Shown one piece after another: positions 50,448 through 59,046 of a stretch of DNA of 64,000 nt. Below the pieces are notes generated by a model. That model ran no database searches, was not told the DNA's origin, and saw only the letters and a program-made list of their open reading frames with translations. The translations under genes were made by a program, and so were the position numbers. Source of the DNA: Treponema sp. (GTDB lineage Bacteria > Spirochaetota > Spirochaetia > Treponematales > Treponemataceae); contig JAKSLX010000013.1 of the NCBI GenBank assembly GCA_024400915.1, positions 16,774 to 80,773 of the forward strand, read 5' to 3'. The stretch's first letter is position 1, and each line of letters begins with the position of its first letter.

Positions 50448-51848
50448 ATGTATAAAACAAAAAAACGTATTGTAAAGACCATAAAAGGAATTCTTACGCT
50501 GATTCTGGTAGCAATCATTATTTTCCTCATTACACCTTATGTAAATGATACGAGACAGTACTCTGCTGTATTTAGATTTGTTACGGCATGCGTTGTTTTT
50601 ACAGTAATTTCTGTAGTTTTAAGCAAGTATCAGGGAAATCTTCTTTTCTACATAAGAAAAAAGGATCTCTTTACAAAAGAAACTGGCATTTTGAATGAAT
50701 TCATAGACAAGATGCGTTTTTGTTATTCCCTCGACGATTTTTATGAAGCAATAGGTTCCATTCTTGAAATGAAAGGGGACTGTTCCGTTCTTCTTGTTGA
50801 CCGTGAAAAGAACTATGTTCTCTACAACAGTCCGGATCGTCTTTCATGTTCTGCTCAGACAATGAGAACCCTTGAACTTAACTATCCTGCAGACTGGCGT
50901 GACGGCTACTGCTTCATCGGTGAAGAGCTTGGTATTGTTACAAAGTATTCTCAGTCCCGTGGTTTCATTCTTTCAAAGAACAAGATTCACCTTTATGTTT
51001 TCTGCCGTTATACAAGGCTTTTTGATCTTGAAATCTACAAGACACTTATAGAAGAATTTGAACGCTTCCTTGAACGCTCAAAGACAATTTCCGATCTTTC
51101 TGAAATTGCATCCCTTTCCCGTGAATGGAAGCAGCTTGCAGATACACAGCAGTCATTCCTTCCGCTCAACATGCCAAAGATTGACAAGCTTTCCATTGCT
51201 GCATATTACCGTCCGTTGGTTAACGTTTCCGGAGACTATTATTCGGTTCTTCCTATTTCACCTACAAAGACTCTTCTTATGCTCGGTGACGTTTCCGGTA
51301 AAGGTCTTGCCGCTGCCCTCGTTATGGGTCTCGTTATGAATACTGCAAAGATTCTTGAAGACAAGGAAGATCTTCCTGGCATGATTATGGCAATCCATAA
51401 GGCCATCAAGGGAATGAAACTTCAGGATAAATATACGGTTCTTTTCCTTGGTGTCGTTGATACTGAAAAAATGGTTATCCGCTATGTAAATGCTTCCATG
51501 TCGGATCCTTTGATCATTACAAATTCTCCTAGCGGTTACAGAATCAAGCCTTTGACTTCAAACTGTTCCCTTGTCGGTATCATTGATATTGATGAAGTTG
51601 AAGTTGCAGAGCAAAGGCTTTTCCGTGACGACGTAATCCTTATGGCATCCGACGGTGTTTCGGAAGTTATGAACGATGAAGGTGTTGAACTTGGCGATAC
51701 GGAACTCTACGAAAATACAATCAAGAAGAGTGCTGCAAAATCGCCTAAGGAATTCATTGATGATGTTGTCAACCTTATCATGGATTACAACGGTGGAAAG
51801 AAACTTAGGGACGACGTCACGATGATGGTTGCCAAGGTAGAAAGATAG
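50448..51848 (+). CDS. Membrane PP2C/SpoIIE-type serine phosphatase (RsbU-like)
   Basis: The 466-aa protein has two membrane segments (~13-33 and ~42-60), a GAF-like middle domain and a C-terminal SpoIIE phosphatase domain with all metal-binding residues: VSGDYYSV (~261-268), LGDVSGKG (~280-287), ASDGVSE (~401-407) and LRDDVTMMV near the end. Such enzymes dephosphorylate STAS anti-anti-sigma proteins. It is the first gene of an operon with a second phosphatase-like protein (15-base gap) and a STAS protein. A conventional promoter (TATAAT at 50403-50408) and GAGG ribosome binding site precede it. Confidence 0.9.
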   Translation: MYKTKKRIVKTIKGILTLILVAIIIFLITPYVNDTRQYSAVFRFVTACVVFTVISVVLSKYQGNLLFYIRKKDLFTKETGILNEFIDKMRFCYSLDDFYEAIGSILEMKGDCSVLLVDREKNYVLYNSPDRLSCSAQTMRTLELNYPADWRDGYCFIGEELGIVTKYSQSRGFILSKNKIHLYVFCRYTRLFDLEIYKTLIEEFERFLERSKTISDLSEIASLSREWKQLADTQQSFLPLNMPKIDKLSIAAYYRPLVNVSGDYYSVLPISPTKTLLMLGDVSGKGLAAALVMGLVMNTAKILEDKEDLPGMIMAIHKAIKGMKLQDKYTVLFLGVVDTEKMVIRYVNASMSDPLIITNSPSGYRIKPLTSNCSLVGIIDIDEVEVAEQRLFRDDVILMASDGVSEVMNDEGVELGDTELYENTIKKSAAKSPKEFIDDVVNLIMDYNGGKKLRDDVTMMVAKVER

Positions 51849-51863
51849 GAGTAGAGGTAACAA

Positions 51864-54041
51864 ATGGTATACGCTTTAATTAATTTTCTTATTGGTGTTA
51901 TTCTTGTCTTCCAGTCTTTTAGGGTAGACCGCCAGTCAACAAAGTATCAGAGTTCTTCATCACTCGTTAACTTGATTCTTTTCAGCAGTGCAAGTTTTTT
52001 CTGTATGGCCCTTACTGTTTTCCTTACATTGAAGGGAACAAAGCAGTTTGCTCTTATTGGCGGACGTTTGACATATTTCCTTTTTGGATGGCTTGCAGTT
52101 TCTTCATGTGACTACATTCTCAAGTATCCTGAATACAAGAGAACTAGATTCATGAAACTCATGAGGTTTATTCTTCTTGTTGGTGCCGGTTATTTTGCGT
52201 TCTTTGCACCTAACGGACTCAATTCCTTTGAATATACGGACAATGGTTTTGAAATCGTTTCCGGACTTTTCGTGGTTTCAAAGCTTGGAAGCTCCCTCTG
52301 GATTACAAGACTCGATGCCTTCTATCTTCTCTACATGGGATTGTTCCCTGCCTTTGTTTCACTGATGGTTCTTGTTCGTGCAGAACATACCAAGGCAAAG
52401 CTTATCAGGCAGAACATGATAAATAGCGTTATCGGCTTTGTGCTTTCGTGGATTACTTTCTGGTTCATCAAGGAAAGTTCAAACTACATGTATCATATTA
52501 CGGCCCTTACTCCTGTAGGATTCCTTCCTCAGCTTTATTTCTTCATCAGGTCGAACGAAAATGATGAGGTTGTAGACTTCCGTGGCGTTGTTCGCGGATT
52601 CCTCCGTTTCCTCATTGAATTCCTCATTCCGGTATGCATCATTGGTGCCGCATATATTCTTCTTGCTCCTTACAATGAAATCTATCTTTATCTTTATCCA
52701 GTCCTTCTTTTCTGTGTAGTTACTGTTGTTGTTGGCCTTGTAACCTTCTTCAGAAAGAGATTTGGCAATTCCGAGCTTTTCCGCAAGAAACGCTATGCCC
52801 AGAGTTTTGAAAAGGATATTTCATCACTGGACTTTGCAAAGAATCCTCAGGAAATTACGGATGAAGTATACAAGATCTTCAAGAAGTACCTTGGAACTTC
52901 TTCAATGAGAATTGTAATGGACGACGGAACCGGAAACATTTCTGTTGTCTATTCTTCTGACGGAAACACAAACATCAACATTCCTTTTGAATCTGCAACA
53001 GGTGATGCCATCATGAATGCCCACCGTCAGGTAATTTTTAAGGAACAGGTTACAAGACATGGTTCTCTTGCCGCAGTAAAGAGCAAGCTTGAGATTCTCT
53101 TCAGGGAAACAAATTCAGATGCTCTTGTCATGCTCAATGAAGGCCGTAACTTTATCGGTCTCATTCTTCTTGGTCCAAAGACATCTGGTAACATTTACTC
53201 TGACTACGACTATGATGTTTTCAACAAGTACTATTCAAACCTCTTTGTTGTTGGATACTACATTAAGAACATCATGAATGAATCTGTTGTAGGTACCGTA
53301 AACCGCGAAATCCGCATGTCTGGTCAGATTATTACTTCCATTCAGGAAAACATGGATCTTATCCAGAGCAAGAAAGTTGATGCCGGTTACCTGATGATTC
53401 CTGCCCACAACATTGGTGGTGAATTCGTTGATATGATTCGTCTTACGGATACACGTCACATCTTCATCATCGGTGCTCTTTCCGGTAAGGGTATTGCAGC
53501 TTCCATGAGCATGGTCATCCTTAAGTCCATCATCCGTACTTATCTTGCTGAGACTACGGACTTCAAGAAGCTTGTTGCAAAGGTAAATGTCTTTATCCGT
53601 GACTCTTTGCCAAAGGGAACTTTCTTTGCTGGTATTTTCGGTCTTTTGGATTTTACATCCGACACCTTGTATTACATCAACTGTGGTTCTCCGGCTCTCT
53701 ATGTTTATACCCGTGCATACAACAACGTAATTGAAGTTCAGGGTGAAGGCCATATTCTTGGATTTGTCAAAGATATTTCTCCTCTTCTTAAGGTTAAAAA
53801 AGTTAAGCTTGCTGAAGGTGACATCATTATGTCCGTAACTGACGGTATTCTTGATACAAAGTCACTTCGCGGTGATATCTTTGGCAAGCAGAGAACTCAG
53901 AATGCCCTTATGGATAACTCAACTTATCCTGCAGAAAAAATGACTAAGTTTGCATATGAAGTTCTTGTTGATTTTGCTTCGAAGGAACTTGAAAATGATG
54001 TTACCATGCTTGTAATCAAGTACCTTGGTAACAAGGCTTAG
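51864..54041 (+). CDS. Multi-pass membrane protein with a degenerate SpoIIE-type phosphatase domain
   Basis: The 725-aa protein has about nine N-terminal membrane segments (~1-310), a GAF-like region (~330-480) and a SpoIIE-like domain (~500-725). Compared with its neighbour, the two metal-site motifs are changed: GGEFVDM (~517) replaces GGDYYD-like sequence, and GALSGKG (~536) replaces GDVSGKG, removing the key Asp. VTDGILD (~656) and ENDVTMLV (~711) are kept. The fold seems intact but catalysis is doubtful, so it may be a pseudophosphatase that binds the STAS partner or the active phosphatase. It is the second gene of the operon. Confidence 0.85.
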   Translation: MVYALINFLIGVILVFQSFRVDRQSTKYQSSSSLVNLILFSSASFFCMALTVFLTLKGTKQFALIGGRLTYFLFGWLAVSSCDYILKYPEYKRTRFMKLMRFILLVGAGYFAFFAPNGLNSFEYTDNGFEIVSGLFVVSKLGSSLWITRLDAFYLLYMGLFPAFVSLMVLVRAEHTKAKLIRQNMINSVIGFVLSWITFWFIKESSNYMYHITALTPVGFLPQLYFFIRSNENDEVVDFRGVVRGFLRFLIEFLIPVCIIGAAYILLAPYNEIYLYLYPVLLFCVVTVVVGLVTFFRKRFGNSELFRKKRYAQSFEKDISSLDFAKNPQEITDEVYKIFKKYLGTSSMRIVMDDGTGNISVVYSSDGNTNINIPFESATGDAIMNAHRQVIFKEQVTRHGSLAAVKSKLEILFRETNSDALVMLNEGRNFIGLILLGPKTSGNIYSDYDYDVFNKYYSNLFVVGYYIKNIMNESVVGTVNREIRMSGQIITSIQENMDLIQSKKVDAGYLMIPAHNIGGEFVDMIRLTDTRHIFIIGALSGKGIAASMSMVILKSIIRTYLAETTDFKKLVAKVNVFIRDSLPKGTFFAGIFGLLDFTSDTLYYINCGSPALYVYTRAYNNVIEVQGEGHILGFVKDISPLLKVKKVKLAEGDIIMSVTDGILDTKSLRGDIFGKQRTQNALMDNSTYPAEKMTKFAYEVLVDFASKELENDVTMLVIKYLGNKA

Positions 54042-54068
54042 GCAATTTGAATAGGAGATGAACGCTAA

Positions 54069-54401
54069 ATGGACCAGTTAACAATACGTGAAAAAGTCGG
54101 CGTAAACTATATGCTTTTAGAACTTTCGGGAACAATGAATTCCAACACTTGTGTTGAACTTCAGCAGAAGGTTTTTCAGTACATTATCGATTCCAATGTT
54201 GTTCTTGATATGGAACAGGTTCAGGTAATCGATTCTACTGGTGTCGGAATCGTTATTGCAGGTCATAACGATGGTGATGCCAATGATACAAAACTTTTCA
54301 TAATGAACCCTTCGGAACCTGCAAGAATTGCCCTTGGTAAGACAGGATTTATGGATGTGTTCCATGTGATTCACTCCGTTACCGAGGTTGCAGATGCATA
54401 G
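54069..54401 (+). CDS. STAS-domain anti-sigma factor antagonist
   Basis: The 110-aa protein is a lone STAS domain with the phosphoacceptor Ser56 in VIDSTGVGIVIAG. In the RsbV/SpoIIAA scheme the dephosphorylated form binds an anti-sigma kinase; the phosphatases upstream would generate it. No RsbW-like kinase or sigma factor is in the window, so the partner is encoded elsewhere. A GGAGATGAACGC stretch precedes the start. The gene overlaps the lipoprotein gene downstream by 8 bases. Confidence 0.92.
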   Translation: MDQLTIREKVGVNYMLLELSGTMNSNTCVELQQKVFQYIIDSNVVLDMEQVQVIDSTGVGIVIAGHNDGDANDTKLFIMNPSEPARIALGKTGFMDVFHVIHSVTEVADA

Positions 54402-55236
54402 TATCAAAAAAAACGCTGTATTTTTCTTTGGACTTTGCGGTTTAATCTGTTTGATTTCAGGCTGTTCAAAAAAAGCATACGCTGCAGAGAAGACTGTAAA
54501 GGCTCAGGAAGTAAAACAGGATACTGATGAGAATGCAGTTAAGCTTGCTTCTGTGCTTTCAAAAATGAATCCAAGGTCTGCCGAGTTTTGCAGAAAAATT
54601 CAGGAGAATAAGACGGAATTTTTTTCTGATCTTTCTGAAATTCTTCTTGAAGAGAAAACTTTTCGTAGCGATGACAAGAGCCTTTATTTTTTAATCGACA
54701 AGACTCATAAGGTTTCAGGTACCTATGAACCTAAAGATTTGATAAATCTGGAAGCCAACAATTACTTCAACCTTAACAAAAAGAACATGAAGATTCGTCC
54801 TGAAGCTTACGAAGCACTCAAGGAAATGGCTCTTGCTTCAAAAAAGGACGGAATAACCCTTCTTGTAAGTTCTGTTTATCGTTCTTATCAATATCAGGAA
54901 AACCTTTTCAATTACTGGGTTTCCGTTGACGGTCTTGAAGAAGCGGAACGCGAAAGTGCCCGTCCGGGTACAAGTCAACATCAGCTAGCTACTGCCGTTG
55001 ATTTTGGCAGCATTAGTGATGATTTTGACAAAACTGAAATGGGGCAGTGGGTTTACAAAAATGCCGCAGATTACGGATGGTCTCTGTCTTTCCCAAAAGG
55101 CTATGAAGATGTAACCGGCTACCGTTGGGAATGCTGGCACTTCAGATATGTTGGAAAAAAGGCCTGCCGATTCCAGAAAAAGTGGTTTGGCGATGTTCAG
55201 CAGTTCATGCTTGAATTTCTCAATGAGTGGAAATAG
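54394..55236 (+). CDS. VanY-type D-alanyl-D-alanine carboxypeptidase lipoprotein
   Basis: The 280-aa protein starts at the ATG after CCGAGGTTGCAG, inside the STAS gene. It has a lipoprotein signal with lipobox LISGC, a spacer, then a peptidase M15B domain (~115-275): VYRSYQYQENLF, zinc-ligand motif SQHQLATAVDFG and ECWHFRYVG. It trims terminal D-Ala from peptidoglycan stems in the periplasm. The overlap with the STAS gene suggests co-expression of a cell-wall enzyme with the signalling module. Confidence 0.9.
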   Translation: MHSIKKNAVFFFGLCGLICLISGCSKKAYAAEKTVKAQEVKQDTDENAVKLASVLSKMNPRSAEFCRKIQENKTEFFSDLSEILLEEKTFRSDDKSLYFLIDKTHKVSGTYEPKDLINLEANNYFNLNKKNMKIRPEAYEALKEMALASKKDGITLLVSSVYRSYQYQENLFNYWVSVDGLEEAERESARPGTSQHQLATAVDFGSISDDFDKTEMGQWVYKNAADYGWSLSFPKGYEDVTGYRWECWHFRYVGKKACRFQKKWFGDVQQFMLEFLNEWK

Positions 55237-55250
55237 TTTTTACTTTTCAT

Positions 55251-55256
55251 TATAAT
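55251..55256 (+). promoter_or_regulatory. -10 box before lysS
   Basis: A perfect TATAAT overlapping a first ATG (55255). Ten bases separate it from the second in-frame ATG at 55267, which is therefore the likelier start. Confidence 0.45.
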
Positions 55257-55266
55257 GTCTAGCATT

Positions 55267-56895
55267 ATGTCTAGAGATGTTAAGGAATTGTGCCACTGGG
55301 CTGACCAGCAGGCTGCTAAAATCATTAAGGAAAAGGGAGACCTTGATTCATATACTTGTGCATCAGGAATTACTCCTTCAGGTACTGTTCACATCGGTAA
55401 CTTCCGTGAAATCATTACAGTTGATCTTGTTGTTCGTGCTATGCGCGATCGCGGCAAGAATGTTCGCTTCATCTATTCATGGGATGACTACGATGTATTC
55501 CGCAAGGTTCCAGGCAACATGCCAAAGCCAGAAGAACTTGAAAAATATCTTCGCTATCCAATTACTTCCGTTCCAGATACATTTGGCCGTGACGAAAACT
55601 ATGCACGCCATCATGAAGTTGACATTGAAAAGCAGCTTCCACGCGTTGGAATCCATCCGGAATTCCTCTATCAGTCACAGCGCTATCGTGCAAACCGCTA
55701 TGCAGAAGGCATGAAGAACGCCCTTCAGAATCGCGAACTCATCAAGGAATGCTTGAACCATTACCGCGACGACGACCACAAGATGAAGCCGGAAGATGTT
55801 TACTGGCCAACTGCTATTTTCTGCGGCAAGTGCAACAAGGACACAACAGAAATCACAGGCTACGACGGAGAATATGGCGTAAGCTACAAGTGTGAATGCG
55901 GCTGCGAAGAAACTGTAGACATCCGCAACTTTGGTGGAATCAAGCTGGGCTGGCGTGTTGACTGGCCAATGAGATGGGCAGAAGAAAAGGTCTGCTTTGA
56001 ACCAGGCGGAAAGGATCACATTTCTCCAGGTGGATCTTACGATACAGCAAAGCTTGTATCAAAGAAGATCTATGGTTGGGATGCACCTGTTACAATGAAG
56101 TATGACTTCGTTAAGCTCAAGGGTGTTCCAGGAAAGATGTCATCTTCTAAGGGTAAGGTAATTTCCCTTGTTGATGCTCTTGAAGTTTATCAGCCTGAAG
56201 TTTTGCGCTACATCTTTGCACAGAACAAGGTTGACCATGAATTCTCAATCAGCTTTGACCTTGACGTTGTTACAGTCTATGAAGCATACGACAAGACAGA
56301 ACGCCTCGTATGGGGGCTTGAGGAACCAAAGGAAAAGGATCCTGCAAAGAAGGAATCAATCATCCTCCGCGAAAAGAGAATTTACGAATTGAGCCAGATC
56401 GAACCGGGTATGCCAAAGGTTCAGCCATATCAGGTTCCATTCAGACTTTTGACAACTTTGCTCCAGACTTATGATGGAGACATTGATGCAGTAATTGCTT
56501 CCCTTGGTGATGTAAAGCCTGAGCAGGAAGAATGCCTCCGCCGCCGCTGTGCTTGCGCATGGTACTGGATTAACGAAAGCGCTCCTGACTGTGCTCCTGA
56601 TTTCTGTTTCAAGCTCCGCAAGGACGGATCAAAGGCAGAAGACATCACTGGCGACATGCTCAAGGCTGTTATCCGCGTTCGTGATGAAGTTGTTCCTAAG
56701 GTTGGAACATATGCTCTGGACAAGGAATGCCAGCAGGCAATGTATGATATTGCTACAGAAATGGGTCTTGAATCAAAGGCTTTGTTTACTGCATTGTATC
56801 ATGCCCTCATCGGAAAGGATCAGGGACCACGCCTTGCAAACTTCATGAAGATTATCGGCAAGGAAAAGCTTGCAAAAATTTTGAGCGTATACTAA
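55267..56895 (+). CDS. lysS: Lysyl-tRNA synthetase, class I
   Basis: The 542-aa enzyme is the archaeal/spirochaetal class I type, unrelated to the common class II LysRS. HIGH-like motif VHIGNFRE (~40-47) and KMSSSKG (~290-296) are present, as is a probable zinc site (CGKCN and CECGCEE). I prefer the ATG at 55267 because the -10 hexamer overlaps the ATG at 55255. No ribosome binding site is present. A 22-bp terminator hairpin follows. This gene is a strong hint that the organism is a spirochaete. Confidence 0.95.
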   Translation: MSRDVKELCHWADQQAAKIIKEKGDLDSYTCASGITPSGTVHIGNFREIITVDLVVRAMRDRGKNVRFIYSWDDYDVFRKVPGNMPKPEELEKYLRYPITSVPDTFGRDENYARHHEVDIEKQLPRVGIHPEFLYQSQRYRANRYAEGMKNALQNRELIKECLNHYRDDDHKMKPEDVYWPTAIFCGKCNKDTTEITGYDGEYGVSYKCECGCEETVDIRNFGGIKLGWRVDWPMRWAEEKVCFEPGGKDHISPGGSYDTAKLVSKKIYGWDAPVTMKYDFVKLKGVPGKMSSSKGKVISLVDALEVYQPEVLRYIFAQNKVDHEFSISFDLDVVTVYEAYDKTERLVWGLEEPKEKDPAKKESIILREKRIYELSQIEPGMPKVQPYQVPFRLLTTLLQTYDGDIDAVIASLGDVKPEQEECLRRRCACAWYWINESAPDCAPDFCFKLRKDGSKAEDITGDMLKAVIRVRDEVVPKVGTYALDKECQQAMYDIATEMGLESKALFTALYHALIGKDQGPRLANFMKIIGKEKLAKILSVY

Positions 56896-56913
56896 AAATC
56901 TAGATGAGATAAA

Positions 56914-56965
56914 AAAGGGGCTGTCTTAGAAGTTTCAAAAACTTCTAAGACAGCCCCTTTGCGTT
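56914..56965. terminator. Long bidirectional terminator between lysS and pta
   Basis: A perfect 22-bp inverted repeat (56914-56935 and 56939-56960) with a 3-base loop, beginning AAAGGGGCTGTC, flanked by A and T residues. It sits between convergent genes. Confidence 0.9.
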
Positions 56966-56991
56966 TAAAACTCGCAGTCTTAATTTATTTT

Positions 56992-58023
56992 TTATGCCTG
57001 TAATGCTGTTACTGCTACTGTTGCTACGATGTCATCTACATTGCAGCCGCGGCTAAGGTCGTTGAGAGGCTTTGCAAATCCCTGGCATACAGGACCGATT
57101 GCCATCCATCCGCCCATGCGCTGGCAGATCTTGTAACCGATGTTTCCTGCGTTGATATTAGGGAAGATGAATGTATTTGCGTGACCTGCAACCTTGCTTC
57201 CTGGAGCCTTGAGTTCTCCAACTTCAGGTGCGATTGCTGCGTCAAACTGGAATTCTCCGTCCAATGCAAGTTCCGGAGCCTTTTCCTGGGCGATCTTTGT
57301 TGCTTCCTGAACCTTTGAAACGCTGTTTGTGAACTTGCTGTCGTTTCCTGATCCCTTTGTAGAGAATGAAAGCATTGCAACGCGTGGTTCGATGCCTGCG
57401 ATCTTTTTTGCTGTGTCAGCAGATGCAATTGCGATGTCTGCCATTTCTTCTGCTGTTGGTTCAATGTTGATTGCGCAGTCGCCGAATACGCTTACGCCTT
57501 CCTTGATGTATGGGTTTCCAGATTCTGGAGCAACCATGATGAAGCATGAAGATACTGTCTTGATTCCAGGTGCTGTCTTGATTACCTGAAGTCCTGGGCG
57601 GAGTGTGTTTGCTGTTGAGTGGCATGCACCTGAAACGAAACCGTCTGCATCTTCAGCCTTGAGGATGAGGGCACCGTACATAGTGCGGTCCTTGAGGATG
57701 TAGTCCTTTGCGGCTGCTACATCAGCATATTCTGGAGCGTTTGTCTTCTTGTTGATTTTGCCTTCACGTGCCTTGAACAAAAGTTCTGCGTACTTGTCTG
57801 CGTTTGAATCTGTTGTTGGATCGATGAGTGTTACTCCGCTCAAATCTACACCAGGAGCAACCTTTTCACATTCTTCCTTGTTTCCCAAAAGAATGATTTT
57901 TGCGATTCCTTCTTTTACGATAATAGAAGCTGCTTCTACAACGCGCTTGTCTTCACCTTCACAAAGAACGATTGTCTTTCCGGCTTTCTTAGCCTTTTCC
58001 TTAAGTTCACTAACAAAATCCAT
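56992..58023 (-). CDS. pta: Phosphate acetyltransferase
   Basis: The 343-aa short-form Pta converts acetyl-CoA and phosphate to acetyl phosphate, feeding acetate fermentation with AckA (not in this window). Visible motifs: LCEGEDKRVVEAA, GALILKAEDADGFVSGACHSTANTLRP in two parts, RVAMLSFSTKGSG and the C-terminal GPVCQGFAKPLNDLSRG. AGAAGG precedes the ATG. It is monocistronic. Such length without the N-terminal DRTGG domain is common in fermentative bacteria. Confidence 0.95.
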   Translation of the reverse strand: MDFVSELKEKAKKAGKTIVLCEGEDKRVVEAASIIVKEGIAKIILLGNKEECEKVAPGVDLSGVTLIDPTTDSNADKYAELLFKAREGKINKKTNAPEYADVAAAKDYILKDRTMYGALILKAEDADGFVSGACHSTANTLRPGLQVIKTAPGIKTVSSCFIMVAPESGNPYIKEGVSVFGDCAINIEPTAEEMADIAIASADTAKKIAGIEPRVAMLSFSTKGSGNDSKFTNSVSKVQEATKIAQEKAPELALDGEFQFDAAIAPEVGELKAPGSKVAGHANTFIFPNINAGNIGYKICQRMGGWMAIGPVCQGFAKPLNDLSRGCNVDDIVATVAVTALQA

Positions 58024-58211
58024 AATTTGCCTTCTTTAATAGAAAATTTATGTCTACAGAATACCACTCGGGCAAAAAGTTTGCAATTCATTAAAATTCT
58101 GTTTAAAATAATTTTGTTTGCTTTGTGCTGACTCACAGGATGGAATTATTCTTTCATTAACATTCTATTCACACTGATTGTTTTATAATTAAATTGGAAG
58201 GTTGTAAAAAA

Positions 58212-59009
58212 TTGAAAATTATTTGCTGTGATGACGAAAAAAATCTTCTCACTTATCATAAGAACATGCTTCTTTCCATGGATGAAGTTTCGGAAGTATT
58301 CGATTTTTCTTACGCGGAAGATGTTCTTGAGTTTGCAAAAAACAATAAGGATGTTGATCTTGCAATCCTTGACATCAATCTTCCAGTTATGAATGGAATT
58401 GAGCTGGCTGAAAAGCTTAAGGTTCTTATTCCTTCAATAAAAATCATTTTTATTACCGGCTATTCCGAATACAAGACTGAAGCAACAGAAAACGGATGCA
58501 GCGGGTATCTTACTAAGCCAACAAATGCTAATGAAGTAAAGAAAGAGCTCTCCTTTGTAATGCAGGAAATCAAGGCTTCAAATGCAGAGAAAGTGCGGGT
58601 TCAGTGTTTTGGAAATTTCGATCTGTTCATCAATGACAAGGTTGTTACTTTCAGTTTGACAAAAGCAAAGGAACTTCTTGCCTATCTTGTAGACAAAAGG
58701 GGATCCACTGTAAGTGGTGGAGAACTTTGCGCTGTTCTTTGGGAAAACAACGAGGACGACGGCAAGAATAAAAATAACCTTAGGCATTGCTGGCTTTCCT
58801 TGAAGCAGGCACTGGAGCCTTTTGGAGTTCAAAGCATCCTTAAAAAAGGATGGAACTGCTATGGAATAGATGTGAACTCTTTCTGGTGTGATGCCTATGA
58901 ATTTGAAAAAGGAAATGTTCAGGTAATCAATTCCTACAAGGGTGAATACATGAACCAATACAGCTGGGCAGAGAACAGCAAAAGCATTTTTAGTAAAAAA
59001 ACTGAATAG
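58212..59009 (+). CDS. Response regulator with SARP-like winged-helix output
   Basis: The 265-aa protein has a receiver domain with CCDDEKN, phosphorylated Asp54 (AILDINLPVMNG) and Lys in LTKPTN. The output (~133-265) is a SARP/BTAD-type winged helix: VQCFGNFDLFINDKVV, LTKAKELLAYLVDKRGSTVSGGELCAVLW and NLRHCWLSLKQAL, ending in a cut BTAD-like segment (YKGEYMNQYSWAENS). I take the TTG at 58212, with GGAAGG upstream; homologous receivers begin MKIICCDDE. It is followed after 37 bases by a LytS-like kinase gene. Confidence 0.87.
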   Translation: MKIICCDDEKNLLTYHKNMLLSMDEVSEVFDFSYAEDVLEFAKNNKDVDLAILDINLPVMNGIELAEKLKVLIPSIKIIFITGYSEYKTEATENGCSGYLTKPTNANEVKKELSFVMQEIKASNAEKVRVQCFGNFDLFINDKVVTFSLTKAKELLAYLVDKRGSTVSGGELCAVLWENNEDDGKNKNNLRHCWLSLKQALEPFGVQSILKKGWNCYGIDVNSFWCDAYEFEKGNVQVINSYKGEYMNQYSWAENSKSIFSKKTE

Positions 59010-59046
59010 CACTGTCATTCTTAATTTTATTTGAGGGGTGGTACTA

